This document shows positions 37,348 through 46,214 of a stretch of DNA of 64,000 nt, piece by piece. A program made the position numbers and the translations under genes. Source of the stretch: a bacterium (lineage in GTDB: Bacteria > SZUA-79 > Acidulodesulfobacterales > Acidulodesulfobacteraceae); the NCBI GenBank assembly GCA_021818985.1, contig JAKASO010000001.1, positions 62,001-126,000 of the forward strand, given 5' to 3'. Under the pieces are notes generated by a model. It was not told the origin of the DNA. It saw nothing but the letters and a program-made list of their open reading frames with translations, and made no database searches. Numbering within the stretch: position 1 is the first letter of the stretch; every line of letters begins with the position of its first letter.

Positions 37348-38654
37348 TATAAAAATGCATTATAGTCATTTAGAGTAACGTTAACCGTTTCGCCCTTCGG
37401 TATAAAGGTAGTATCTTCATCCATGACAAAACTTCCGTGAGCCTTGATCATAGGGGAAATAGACCTTGCAGCAGAAGGCGGCTTTGGCAACGGCATAATT
37501 GATGCAAATATATTATCTTCTTCTTTTGTTAATTTAACCTGAAAATATTTCCTGACGCCTTTTTCGGAACTGGCATCTTCCTTCAGCTTAGCTTTGACAT
37601 TGGGATATTTTTGATATACATTTTTGATATTGGTCATTTTCTGTATGAACGGCCTGAGAAAAAGACCGAAGGTCATTATTACCGAATACGGCCATCCTGC
37701 GAGGGCAAACATCGGCGTATTTTTTCCTACAATGCCGAAAGATGTCGGTTTTCCCGGAACAAGACGAACACCGTGGAAAAGAAGTTTACCAGTTTTTTCG
37801 ATAGCCGAAGGAACAAGGTCATAAAAATTGGTTATTTCTTTATTCTCGAGGACTAAAAAACTTGCCCCGGTTCCACCCGTCGAAATTATAAGATTGTATT
37901 TTTGGGATTTTGCCGCCTCTCCAAGTAATCTGGTTAATTTATCAATATCATCTTCAACTACGCCGATTACTTCCGGAACCCCTCCCGCATCCTTGATAAG
38001 AGACTTAAGCAGCGTAGTATTAATATCGTATATTTTATTAAGCGGGAGTTTTTTACCCGGCTCTATAAGCTCGTTACCCCCCGATAAAATCCCCACGACA
38101 GGCTTTTTATAGACCTTTACATTCTTTAAGCCTATTCCCGATAAAGCCGCAATGTCGCATAGCCTGATTTTATGCCCGCTTTGAAACAATAAGACGCCGG
38201 AGCGTATATCATCCCCAACGGGCGAAATATATGAACCAGCTTTAACACTTTTATTATAAGTTATATAACCGCCCGAATATTCATTAACATCTTCGATAAG
38301 AATAACCGCGTCCGCTCCCGGGGGAACTGGCGCGCCCGTAGTAATAAATGCAGCCTGCCCGCTTTCTATAGATTTCAGCTCGCCGGAATAACCAGCAGTT
38401 ATATGCTGGCTTACTCTAAGTTTAGTTATTTTATTTTCTCCGGTATCGGACGCTATTAAGGCAAACCCGTCAACCGCCGATCTAACAAAAGACGGCACGG
38501 CTACAGCCGGAATTATGTCTTCGCTCAGAACGCGATCAAGGCTATCCTCTACGGAAATATCTTCGACAGCCGTAATCTTCGTAACATATTTCTGTGATAA
38601 TTCAAGCAGGTCGTCGGCTTTTTTATTTGGCATATCGCTATGATCAAGCATCAT
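37347..38654 (-). CDS. moeA: Molybdopterin molybdenumtransferase MoeA
   Basis: 435 aa. Inserts molybdate or tungstate into the pterin. Features: RVLSEDIIPAVAVPSFVRSA with DGFAL, FITTGAPVPPGADAVI, the MoCF-binding fold STGGTGAS near residue 256, and PGKPTSFG. Two ATGs in a row give MMLDHS. A pair of 31-bp repeats lies just upstream and may regulate it. Followed directly by moaA (overlap). Confidence 0.9.
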   Translation of the reverse strand: MMLDHSDMPNKKADDLLELSQKYVTKITAVEDISVEDSLDRVLSEDIIPAVAVPSFVRSAVDGFALIASDTGENKITKLRVSQHITAGYSGELKSIESGQAAFITTGAPVPPGADAVILIEDVNEYSGGYITYNKSVKAGSYISPVGDDIRSGVLLFQSGHKIRLCDIAALSGIGLKNVKVYKKPVVGILSGGNELIEPGKKLPLNKIYDINTTLLKSLIKDAGGVPEVIGVVEDDIDKLTRLLGEAAKSQKYNLIISTGGTGASFLVLENKEITNFYDLVPSAIEKTGKLLFHGVRLVPGKPTSFGIVGKNTPMFALAGWPYSVIMTFGLFLRPFIQKMTNIKNVYQKYPNVKAKLKEDASSEKGVRKYFQVKLTKEEDNIFASIMPLPKPPSAARSISPMIKAHGSFVMDEDTTFIPKGETVNVTLNDYNAFL

Positions 38655-38657
38655 TAA

Positions 38658-38753
38658 CGTAAACTACCTGTTTTAACAGATGTGTAGCGCTCAAAAAAAG
38701 ATGATAACTTATTAATGTCAAGCGTAAACTACCTGTTTTAACAGATGTGTAGC
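38658..38753 (-). promoter_or_regulatory. Twin 31-bp direct repeats with palindromic core upstream of moeA
   Basis: Identical 31-base copies at 38658-38688 and 38723-38753 (65-base period). Each contains the 12-base palindrome CTGTTTTAACAG. The first copy ends four bases before the moeA ATG. Two phased palindromes before a Moco gene look like operator sites for a repressor or activator. They do not match the ModE consensus. A partial third piece (CAGATGTG) follows the second copy. Confidence 0.55.
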
Positions 38754-38776
38754 AGATGTGACTAAACTTATTTATT

Positions 38777-39022
38777 TTAAAAATAAGGTTCGATCGGGTG
38801 CATATTTATACCGGCTATCTTAATTAATTTCTTAGCTTTTGCTTCATCATCAAGATTAACGAATATTGTAGCGTGATAAGGGGTAACGCTGGCGACATTT
38901 CTTCCCACGATGGATATTTTTGCATTTTTTAAAATTTCTTCAGCTTTATCAAAATCGCCATTGATATAATCAACCCTTATAGGGGCATTTATAACCGTTC
39001 CAACTGCTCCTGCATCAGCCAT
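38777..39022 (-). CDS. Small protein of unknown function, possibly ACT-like
   Basis: 81 aa. Starts MADAGAVGTVINAPIRVDYI and has a beta-alpha-beta pattern with GDFDKAEEILKNAKISIVGR and ATIFVNLDDEAKAKKLIKIA, compatible with an ACT-type fold. No cysteines. Located between the moeA leader and the four-cluster ferredoxin gene of the molybdopterin oxidoreductase operon (43-base gap), so it may be a small accessory or regulatory subunit. Function is not known. Confidence 0.65.
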   Translation of the reverse strand: MADAGAVGTVINAPIRVDYINGDFDKAEEILKNAKISIVGRNVASVTPYHATIFVNLDDEAKAKKLIKIAGINMHPIEPYF

Positions 39023-39065
39023 GTTTTATAAGACCTCCCTTATAAGTTAATTAGTTAATTTGAAA

Positions 39066-39719
39066 TTATCCTACTTTTGAAGTATTTTCCGAGTCTATCC
39101 CTAAAGATGTTCCCTGTAAAGATGCCGGCAGGTCAAATCCGAAAAAATGCTCAGTCATTTTCCGTGCGGTCTTTTCCCTGTCAATCGTGGAAATCCTGTT
39201 TATATTTCCAAACCACAAGGCATCGGTAGAGCAAAGCGTAACACATGCAGGCAGAAGCCCTTTATCAACCCTGTGTCCACAATAATCGCATTTTGTAACC
39301 TTTCCCGTTGCATCATTAAATTGCGGCGATCCAAAAGGACAGGCATGTATGCATGATTTACAGCCGATACAAGTCATCGGGTCGTTAAATACTATCCCGT
39401 CCGCTCTTTTTTGCATTGAACCTGTCGGACATGCCCTAACGCAGGCTGCATCATCGCAATGAAAACAGTTCATCGGCAAATAAACGGTTTTAAGCTGACC
39501 CTTCTTTACAAAATAGGGTCCAACCTGAATTACTCTCATTCTTCTCGGACCGACCGGAAGATTATGCTCTTTTTTACATGCAATTTCGCATGCCATACAT
39601 CCTATGCACCGGTCAATATTAACTTTCATTGAATACTTGGGATTTGAAGACCGCAAAGTTACTCTGGCAGCCCTTTCTTCCCCAAGATGAAACCTATCAA
39701 ATCCATATTCATAAGACAT
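39066..39719 (-). CDS. Four-cluster ferredoxin subunit of a DMSO-reductase-family enzyme
   Basis: 217 aa, DmsB/PsrB/NrfC type. Cysteine groups are CIGCMACEIACK, CFHCDDAACVRACP, CIGCKSCIHACP and CDYCGHRVDKG ending in CVTLC. It is 64 bases downstream of the molybdopterin catalytic subunit and is its likely electron partner. No Tat or Sec signal, so cytoplasmic. No membrane anchor (DmsC/PsrC) gene follows. Confidence 0.88.
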   Translation of the reverse strand: MSYEYGFDRFHLGEERAARVTLRSSNPKYSMKVNIDRCIGCMACEIACKKEHNLPVGPRRMRVIQVGPYFVKKGQLKTVYLPMNCFHCDDAACVRACPTGSMQKRADGIVFNDPMTCIGCKSCIHACPFGSPQFNDATGKVTKCDYCGHRVDKGLLPACVTLCSTDALWFGNINRISTIDREKTARKMTEHFFGFDLPASLQGTSLGIDSENTSKVG

Positions 39720-39783
39720 TTGTATAGCTCCTTTTTATTTTTTATTATTAATTGATTTTATGATTTTATTAAATTTTTATATC

Positions 39784-42327
39784 TTAATATTTTTTGATAT
39801 CGCATGCCTCGGGCGTGCATTCAACCGGTTCTTTAAAATTAACGAGTTTTTTCCAGCCGATGCTGAGTTCATGATATTCCTTCCAGTGATCTTTCCACTT
39901 TCCGATAATTACATCCATATCCTGACGTTTCGGATCCCAAACCTCCGGGAATTTATTTTGAAGAAATGCAAGAACATTTTGGGCAACAGCCTCCGGATGA
40001 GGATCGCCTTTTTTATAAACCCTGCATAATATAGCCTTGAACTGGATCTGACCGTAAACCGGATCTTTGATTATGTCGTCTATGACCGTATTAATGGATT
40101 CGTATGGATGGAAAGGCTGGTATCTGTCAAATCCAAAATTTGCCCATATTCCATCTTCGGGGACCATTTCCGTGACCCATGCCGGACCTTCGACCCAACC
40201 CCTGTCGTTTTCTACTATGACCTGGTCGCCATCTTCGATTCCCATGACAGCGGCGGTAGCCGGATTAATTTCTATATTTCTGTCCGGTTCCAGTTCGTCG
40301 TTCCACGGCCACCAGTGACCGCCTTCGTGAAATGACTGGGCAATACGCGTCGTATTTAAAACAAGCGGATATTTTTTCGCCCTTTCATAGTTGCCTAACG
40401 GCGATTCTGAACTTTCTACCTGAGTAGGCACTTTGTACCACCCCACTTTCTCTAAAGCTTCCGAAGCAAGCTCGATCTTGCCCGACGGGGTTGGAAACCT
40501 CTTGTCCGATTCGGGAAAGTTCTCACCATCTTTATACATTATCCATTTGCCGCGCAGAACCGCTTCTTCCTCCTGGAAAGCAGCTTCTTTTTTAGAAAAG
40601 ACCGGCCACATAAGACCGCCCTTCGGATTTTTTTCCGGATTTAACACATCATAAGTAATGCCTTTGGTAAACGTTTCCTGCTGATTAAACCAGTCCGTCA
40701 TTTTAATTTCGTTAACTCTTCCTTTGTCAGGACCGTCTTCATAATAACCCCATTGGTTAAAGTCAACTTTATCAAAATGACCGACAGCGTCTTTAAGCCT
40801 CTTTGCAATGCCGTCAAAAACATCAATATCCGGTCTATGTTCATGCTGATACGGTATTACTTTGTTATGCCATTGTATAAGCCTGTTGTTTCCGTGATGG
40901 CAGATACTATCGGTCTCAACGGTTATTGCAATTGGAAAGGCGACATGGCTGAACATATATGTATGATTTGGATATATAGAAAGATGTATGTTTATAATAT
41001 TCCTTCTCATCGCCTCTTCCATTTTCCATGAGTTAGGGAATTGAGGCAAATGATCTCCATTCCATATTATACCTTTTACAGGATACGGCTTTTCATACAT
41101 CATTGCGTTTATTATGCAAGGTACTGAACTATCCGCCCATGATATTAATTTATCGGTAATTTGCGGCCTTTTTGACTGCGGCAGACCCTTAAGGTCGCTA
41201 CCGTAATTAAGAGGAGGACGGCAATTATGCAGCCAGTTCCAGCCGCCGCCTTTAACGCCGATAGATCCAGTCAGCACAAGTAAAGCGGCAATAGATCTAT
41301 TTACGTTATTCGAGTTATAAACCTGGGCCGTCCCTAAATTGCCCGTAACGGATGCCGGTCTTGCCGCACCAAATTTTCTTGCGGCTTCGATGATCATTTC
41401 TTTTGGAACGTAAGTAAGCTTTTCGGCACGTTCAGGAGTCCATTTTGCGCATTCTTTTTCATATTCTTCGAATCCTGTAACCCACTTATCAACAAACTCT
41501 TTATTATAAAGCTTTTCTTTAATTATAATATTTCCCATTGCAAGAAATAAAATTGCATCGGAACCGGAACGTATTCTCATGCCGATATCGCATTTTGAAA
41601 GTGTAGCGTTAAAACGCGGGTCAACACCAATCAGAAACGCCCCGTTATCTTTCGCATCAAGCAAATGGGTCATCGTAATAGTTTCTTGCGCAGCCATATT
41701 TGTGCCAACTACTAATATGCACTTTGAATTTTTCCAGTCTTGAGAAGGGTTCATTAATCTTCCAAGTCCTTTTGCGCCAAAAACGTAATTCGTTGCAACA
41801 CCGGGACTTTCACAACATATAGGACCCTGTCCGTAAACATTGGGAGTTCCAAAAATCCTTGCAAATCTGGCGGCTCCTTCTTTATTTCCAAAGGACGACC
41901 TTCCGGTTCTAAAAACCGCCAGGGCTTCAGGCCCGTATTCATTGTAAAGCTTTATAAGTCTTTCAGCCGCAAAATCAAGAGCATCATCCCATGAAACTCT
42001 TTTAAAGGTATCTGTCAAAGACTTTCTTATGTGAGGATAATGCACCCTTAAAGGGTCATACCACCACTGAATCTGACCTGCGCCTTTAGAACAAAGACCG
42101 CCCCTGCTCTGCGGATGCTCCGAATCACCCATAACATCAACAATGCGTCCATTTTTTAAAAATATTTTAAGTCCGCATCCGCTTTCGCACATATTTGTGC
42201 ACGTAGAATACCTGATCATATCATAATCCTTGGAAGATTCCTGAGGACGATGATCCGGCTTGATTTTAGTTAGCCTGTTATCTTTTACTCGAAGAAACCT
42301 TTCCTTTTTTAGTTCATCAAAATCCAT
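39784..42327 (-). CDS. Molybdopterin (Mo/W-bisMGD) oxidoreductase catalytic subunit, cytoplasmic
   Basis: 847 aa, DMSO reductase superfamily. N-terminal 4Fe-4S ligands CTNMCESGCG and GLCSKG (about 43-80); FRTGRSSFGNKEGAARFAR and GPICCESPGVATNYVFGA in the cofactor domain, where one of the adjacent Cys is the candidate metal ligand; C-terminal dinucleotide-binding domain from about residue 680 (LNTTRIAQSFHEGGHW). No Tat signal. Formate dehydrogenase seems unlikely because the usual Sec/Cys-His motif is not seen. Closest in style to the thiosulfate/polysulfide and tetrathionate reductase branch, but substrate is unknown. Operon: HdrB-like, this gene, ferredoxin, small protein. Confidence 0.85.
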   Translation of the reverse strand: MDFDELKKERFLRVKDNRLTKIKPDHRPQESSKDYDMIRYSTCTNMCESGCGLKIFLKNGRIVDVMGDSEHPQSRGGLCSKGAGQIQWWYDPLRVHYPHIRKSLTDTFKRVSWDDALDFAAERLIKLYNEYGPEALAVFRTGRSSFGNKEGAARFARIFGTPNVYGQGPICCESPGVATNYVFGAKGLGRLMNPSQDWKNSKCILVVGTNMAAQETITMTHLLDAKDNGAFLIGVDPRFNATLSKCDIGMRIRSGSDAILFLAMGNIIIKEKLYNKEFVDKWVTGFEEYEKECAKWTPERAEKLTYVPKEMIIEAARKFGAARPASVTGNLGTAQVYNSNNVNRSIAALLVLTGSIGVKGGGWNWLHNCRPPLNYGSDLKGLPQSKRPQITDKLISWADSSVPCIINAMMYEKPYPVKGIIWNGDHLPQFPNSWKMEEAMRRNIINIHLSIYPNHTYMFSHVAFPIAITVETDSICHHGNNRLIQWHNKVIPYQHEHRPDIDVFDGIAKRLKDAVGHFDKVDFNQWGYYEDGPDKGRVNEIKMTDWFNQQETFTKGITYDVLNPEKNPKGGLMWPVFSKKEAAFQEEEAVLRGKWIMYKDGENFPESDKRFPTPSGKIELASEALEKVGWYKVPTQVESSESPLGNYERAKKYPLVLNTTRIAQSFHEGGHWWPWNDELEPDRNIEINPATAAVMGIEDGDQVIVENDRGWVEGPAWVTEMVPEDGIWANFGFDRYQPFHPYESINTVIDDIIKDPVYGQIQFKAILCRVYKKGDPHPEAVAQNVLAFLQNKFPEVWDPKRQDMDVIIGKWKDHWKEYHELSIGWKKLVNFKEPVECTPEACDIKKY

Positions 42328-42536
42328 TCTTAACCTCCGTAATCATAAATTTATTAACATATGTAACATACATAACCGAAATGCCCACTCATAATTAAAG
42401 AATAATTTTAAAGACGATTGTTTATATTTAATTTATAAATTTTATAAATGACGGAAAAAATCAGTTTTGCCTTATTATAATAATTACAATTATTTACAAT
42501 TATAAATTATAATTAACTAATGATAACTAATAAATT

Positions 42537-43406
42537 TTATGATCTTTGATCACAATAATTATTATTTATGCAGCTGGAAATAATCTCGTCGAAACTTGTT
42601 AAACCGCATAAATATCCAATAAATTGTTCTATACCGATTGCCGGGGCAAATGTTTCAAGATCGGTAATGTCCATTCCGTTTTCGATGTTTTGCCTGCACA
42701 TCGAACATATCGTAAGAATATAATCGAAACCTGCTTCATCTGCTTTTAGATTGATCGATTTAAAAAAAGCGCTCAAGTTATTTGCGTTTTCTATTCTTTT
42801 AGACCTGAGCGGAGTAACATTTTGATGCTTCTCGCCGCCGCAGCATTCCGAAAACAACTCCGCTTTTGCGCCAAGTTCCACAAGCATGCTTTTTAAATCT
42901 TCTATCCTTGCCGCGTCGCTATAACATCCACTATAAAGCAAAATAGATTGACCATTTAGATCTTTCACAATATTTTTTAAAAGATTTTTCTTGATTTCCG
43001 GATCAAAAAGAAGATCAAGAAAATGCCTTGCCCCCGTTTGATCCTTATTAATATTTTTTAATGCGGCATCGAAAGGCTTAAGGCTATAGTCTATTTGATC
43101 TTTATAAATCGCCGTTGAATTAACAACATCAAGAGCTTTATTGATAGTTTTAGTGCAAACAGCGCAGCCTGTGTACATAATATTCAAGCCTTGTTTTTGC
43201 GCCAAACCGAGGTTTCTGAGGGGTAAAACGACTTTATTGAAAAATTTCGGATCATAAAAACCGGGGGAGGCACCGCAGCAGTTCCATTCTTCAAGGAGTT
43301 CAGCGGCTATACCAAGTACTTTAAATAATCCTATATGATCATATCTTCCTGATTCGATATTATTCGCTTCGATACATCCTAGATAATATAATATTCTTTT
43401 CCCCAA
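42537..43406 (-). CDS. HdrB-like CCG-domain protein linked to a molybdopterin enzyme
   Basis: 289 aa. Two complete CCG domains: C11, C43-C44 and the TGCAVC group; then YSGCYSD, SECCGGEK and ICSMC. This is the pattern for two non-cubane 4Fe-4S clusters as in HdrB. It is not beside hdrA or hdrC; instead it lies 209 bases upstream of the molybdopterin oxidoreductase on the same strand. It may form a soluble complex with that enzyme and its ferredoxin, working on a disulfide or quinone. The third CCG-type protein in this window. Confidence 0.82.
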   Translation of the reverse strand: MGKRILYYLGCIEANNIESGRYDHIGLFKVLGIAAELLEEWNCCGASPGFYDPKFFNKVVLPLRNLGLAQKQGLNIMYTGCAVCTKTINKALDVVNSTAIYKDQIDYSLKPFDAALKNINKDQTGARHFLDLLFDPEIKKNLLKNIVKDLNGQSILLYSGCYSDAARIEDLKSMLVELGAKAELFSECCGGEKHQNVTPLRSKRIENANNLSAFFKSINLKADEAGFDYILTICSMCRQNIENGMDITDLETFAPAIGIEQFIGYLCGLTSFDEIISSCINNNYCDQRS

Positions 43407-43729
43407 AATTAAACCTTTATTTTAATTAGGTCTATTAAAATGAGCCTATTAATTGGAATACCGAGAATTTTAAAAATGTCTTTATTTAAAAACCGTAATG
43501 TAAAATGCAGCAGAATTAAAAACGCAAGCAAAAAATATTTTAAACCAAAGCCTAATTAAAAGTCAATATTTATTTTCCCAATGTCAACCCAAAATTGCCA
43601 ATAAAAAATTATTTTTCCGCGTTACCGCTCCTTCCCGGCTTTTAACCCCGTGAAGCTCTTTTAGATTTTTTGTTATTTTCTGCTTAATTAAAATATTGAC
43701 TTTCATTATTATCGTGCTAAAATATAAAT
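43407..43729. other. Divergent intergenic region
   Basis: 323 bases between the HdrB-like gene (minus) and the DUF4143 ATPase (plus). It contains the promoter described at 43696-43723 and no coding sequence that I can support. Confidence 0.5.
43696..43723 (+). promoter_or_regulatory. Promoter giving a probably leaderless mRNA for the DUF4143 ATPase
   Basis: TTGACT at 43696-43701, 16-base spacer, TAAAAT at 43718-43723. The expected start site is about seven bases downstream, that is at the ATG (43730). No ribosome-binding site is visible before the ATG, which fits a leaderless transcript. Confidence 0.5.
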
Positions 43730-44974
43730 ATGTTTATAAAAAGAACTCTTTATAACGACATCATTGAGCATTTAACCGCAAAAGAAATAACGCTTATCGT
43801 GGGACCTAGGCAGGCCGGCAAGACTACTATAATGGAAACCATACGCGGTGAGCTTGATAAAAAAGGCGAAAAAACATTATTTTTAAGCCTTGATTTCGAA
43901 AAAGACGTTCCCCATTTTAAATCCCAGAGTGCTTTTATAGAAAAAATAAACTTAGAGACGGGCCGTAATGCCAAAGCATTTATCTTTATCGATGAGATAC
44001 AGCGGAAAGAAAATGCGGGTATATTCTTAAAAGGCATTTACGATATGCATCTGCCTCATAAATTGATAATATCCGGTTCCGGCAGTCTCGAGTTAAAAGA
44101 AAAAATTCATGAATCCCTTGCCGGCAGAAAACAAATTTTTGAAGTTAATACGTTATCTTTCGAGGAGTTTATAAATTTTAAAACAGATTATAAATATTAT
44201 GACAGGCTTATAGAATACTTCAGGATAGAAAAAGAAGAGTCTAAAAAATTGCTTCTTGAATATTTGAATTTTGGAGGTTATCCGCGAGTTGTTATCTGCG
44301 ATACGGTTTTGGAAAAAACAAAGATTATGAACGAAATTTTTCAAAGCTATATTGAAAAAGATATTTCTTATCTGCTAAATGTCGAAAAAATAGATGCTTT
44401 TAAAAATTTAATCAGGATTTTAGCCTCCCAATCAGGCAAATTAATCAATATAAACGAGCTTTCTTCTACTCTGGGAATATCCGCACCTACAGTTAAAAAC
44501 TATTTCTCTTATGCCGAAAAAACCTTTATAATCAAGTCTATTACGCCTTTTTATAGAAATGCCCGCAGTGAAATTACAAAATCGCCGATAATCTATTTTA
44601 ACGATATAGGACTCAGAAACTTCAGCACCGGCAGATTTGGAAATATAAATTTTTTTGACGAGGCCGGGTTTGTTTTTCAAAATTTCATATATAATAAATT
44701 ACATGATAAATTCAAATATAATAACTCGTCCATTCATTTTTGGAGATCTAAAGACGGCGGGGAGGTTGATTTTGTCATATATAAAGGAACCAAAATTATA
44801 CCTGTAGAAGTGAAATGCTCCGAATTAAAAAAACCGGTTATTGCAAGATCTATAAGAAGTTTCATAGAAAAATACAAGCCGAAAGAAGCTTGGGTAATCA
44901 ATCTTTCGTTAAACACCGAAATGGTAAATAACGGCACCGTAATAAAATTTATGCCAGCGGTTAATGTAATATAA
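43730..44974 (+). CDS. AAA ATPase with DUF4143 domain
   Basis: 414 aa. Walker A GPRQAGKTT near residue 25, Walker B FIFIDEIQRKENA, and ISGSGSLEL downstream; then the DUF4143 helical region (ISAPTVKNYFSYAEKTFII, YFNDIGLRNFS) and a PD-(D/E)xK-like nuclease end, GGEVDFVI followed by IPVEVKCSE. Such genes are common, mobile and often linked to stress or toxin-antitoxin-like functions, but their role is not established. Single-gene transcript flanked by repeats and a tRNA. Confidence 0.85.
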   Translation: MFIKRTLYNDIIEHLTAKEITLIVGPRQAGKTTIMETIRGELDKKGEKTLFLSLDFEKDVPHFKSQSAFIEKINLETGRNAKAFIFIDEIQRKENAGIFLKGIYDMHLPHKLIISGSGSLELKEKIHESLAGRKQIFEVNTLSFEEFINFKTDYKYYDRLIEYFRIEKEESKKLLLEYLNFGGYPRVVICDTVLEKTKIMNEIFQSYIEKDISYLLNVEKIDAFKNLIRILASQSGKLININELSSTLGISAPTVKNYFSYAEKTFIIKSITPFYRNARSEITKSPIIYFNDIGLRNFSTGRFGNINFFDEAGFVFQNFIYNKLHDKFKYNNSSIHFWRSKDGGEVDFVIYKGTKIIPVEVKCSELKKPVIARSIRSFIEKYKPKEAWVINLSLNTEMVNNGTVIKFMPAVNVI

Positions 44975-45106
44975 TATAATATGAAATAAATAAATCTGTC
45001 CTTATTATTCCAAATATTTTTTATATTACTGTTCAACAACAAAAATTATTGTAATTAGCGATTATTTGTGATAGACTTTAAAAACTTTAATATTACTATA
45101 ATCAAT

Positions 45107-45158
45107 ATTATATTGCATAATTATATTGCATAATTATATTGCATAATTATATTGCATA
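45107..45158. repeat. Minisatellite, 4 x 13 bp
   Basis: Four perfect tandem copies of ATTATATTGCATA, starting 133 bases after the ATPase stop and ending 35 bases before tRNA-Phe. Unit differs from the 14-bp repeat between hdrB and hdrA. Being AT-rich and near the -35 region of the tRNA gene, it could change promoter strength; no direct evidence. Confidence 0.9.
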
Positions 45159-45193
45159 ATATTTATGTATTTATAGTAATGGTATTATGTTAC

Positions 45194-45269
<76 letters not shown>

Positions 45270-45313
45270 CCTTAAAGCCGCAGTAAATAAACCTTTCTAA
45301 ATTTAAAAAAATC

Positions 45314-46156
45314 ATGAAGAATAGAAGAATGGCTAATAAAGACAAAAATAATCATGATCATAATAAAGATAAAGGATTTATGAAAATATGGAGATTATAT
45401 CTTTCTGAATTTATAGGAACTGCGCTGCTTATAGGTGTGGGCGTTTCTTTTGTTATTTTTGATTTTGCCAAAGGAAGCCCCGTATCTGCAATGATTTCAA
45501 GTGTTGGATTAAGGCGTATTATTACCGGTTTTTTGTTCGGAAGCACGGGAATGTTAATTACATTTTCGCCTGTCGGCAAATGGAGCGGCGCTCATATAAA
45601 TCCGGCAGTAACACTCTCATTTTGGTTAAAAGGAAAAATTAAAACTTATGTAGCTTTAGGCTATGTCATATCTCAGCTTCTTGGCGGCATTGCCGGCGCC
45701 GCCGCTCTTCTTGTCTGGGGAAAATTAGGAAAAGGGGTATTCTACGGAGCTACTTTTCCAGGAAAAGAAGGGGTTTTTGCCGCAGTTATCGGAGAATCTA
45801 TAACCACATTTTTTTTGATTACAGGTCTTTTTTTCTTCCTGGGACATAAAAAATTAAGACCTTATACCCCGGCTATTTTTGCATTTTTATATGCTATTAT
45901 GGTTTATTTTGAGGCGCCTATTTCGGGAACAAGTACTAATCCTGCACGCAGCTTAGGTCCATCGTTGATATCGGGAATGTGGAGTGGATGGTGGGTATAT
46001 TGGACAGGCCCAGTCATCGGCACCTTTATCTCCCTTTTTATACTTAGTAAATGGGCACCATGGCTTAAAATAGAAGTTGCCAAAATTTATCATTTTGAAC
46101 ACGACCCTTATAATATATTTAAGAATACGGAAAAACGCTTCAAGTCGTTACTTTAA
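45314..46156 (+). CDS. Aquaporin/glycerol facilitator (MIP family)
   Basis: 280 aa, six membrane helices plus two half-helices. NPA motifs SGAHINPAVTLSFW and SGTSTNPARSLGPS. The second loop has Arg after NPA as required. A hydrophilic, charged N-terminus (about 30 residues) precedes the first helix; initiation at an internal Met (residue 6 or 23) is possible. Water or small-solute channel in the inner membrane. Confidence 0.87.
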   Translation: MKNRRMANKDKNNHDHNKDKGFMKIWRLYLSEFIGTALLIGVGVSFVIFDFAKGSPVSAMISSVGLRRIITGFLFGSTGMLITFSPVGKWSGAHINPAVTLSFWLKGKIKTYVALGYVISQLLGGIAGAAALLVWGKLGKGVFYGATFPGKEGVFAAVIGESITTFFLITGLFFFLGHKKLRPYTPAIFAFLYAIMVYFEAPISGTSTNPARSLGPSLISGMWSGWWVYWTGPVIGTFISLFILSKWAPWLKIEVAKIYHFEHDPYNIFKNTEKRFKSLL

Positions 46157-46214
46157 GTCGTTAATTTAATATAGGATTAACATGGCGGGATGGGATGTTC
46201 CTCCCGATTTTCAC

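Noticed and set aside
38658-38753. Moco riboswitch upstream of moeA
   Set aside because: The region is a pair of direct repeats with a short palindrome; no multi-stem aptamer-like structure is apparent.
45107-45158. Possible CRISPR array
   Set aside because: Units are contiguous with no spacers and no cas genes are nearby.
46166-46212. Terminator hairpin between the aquaporin and glucoamylase genes
   Set aside because: Only a five-base stem (CGGGA/TCCCG) and a short T run; too weak to claim.
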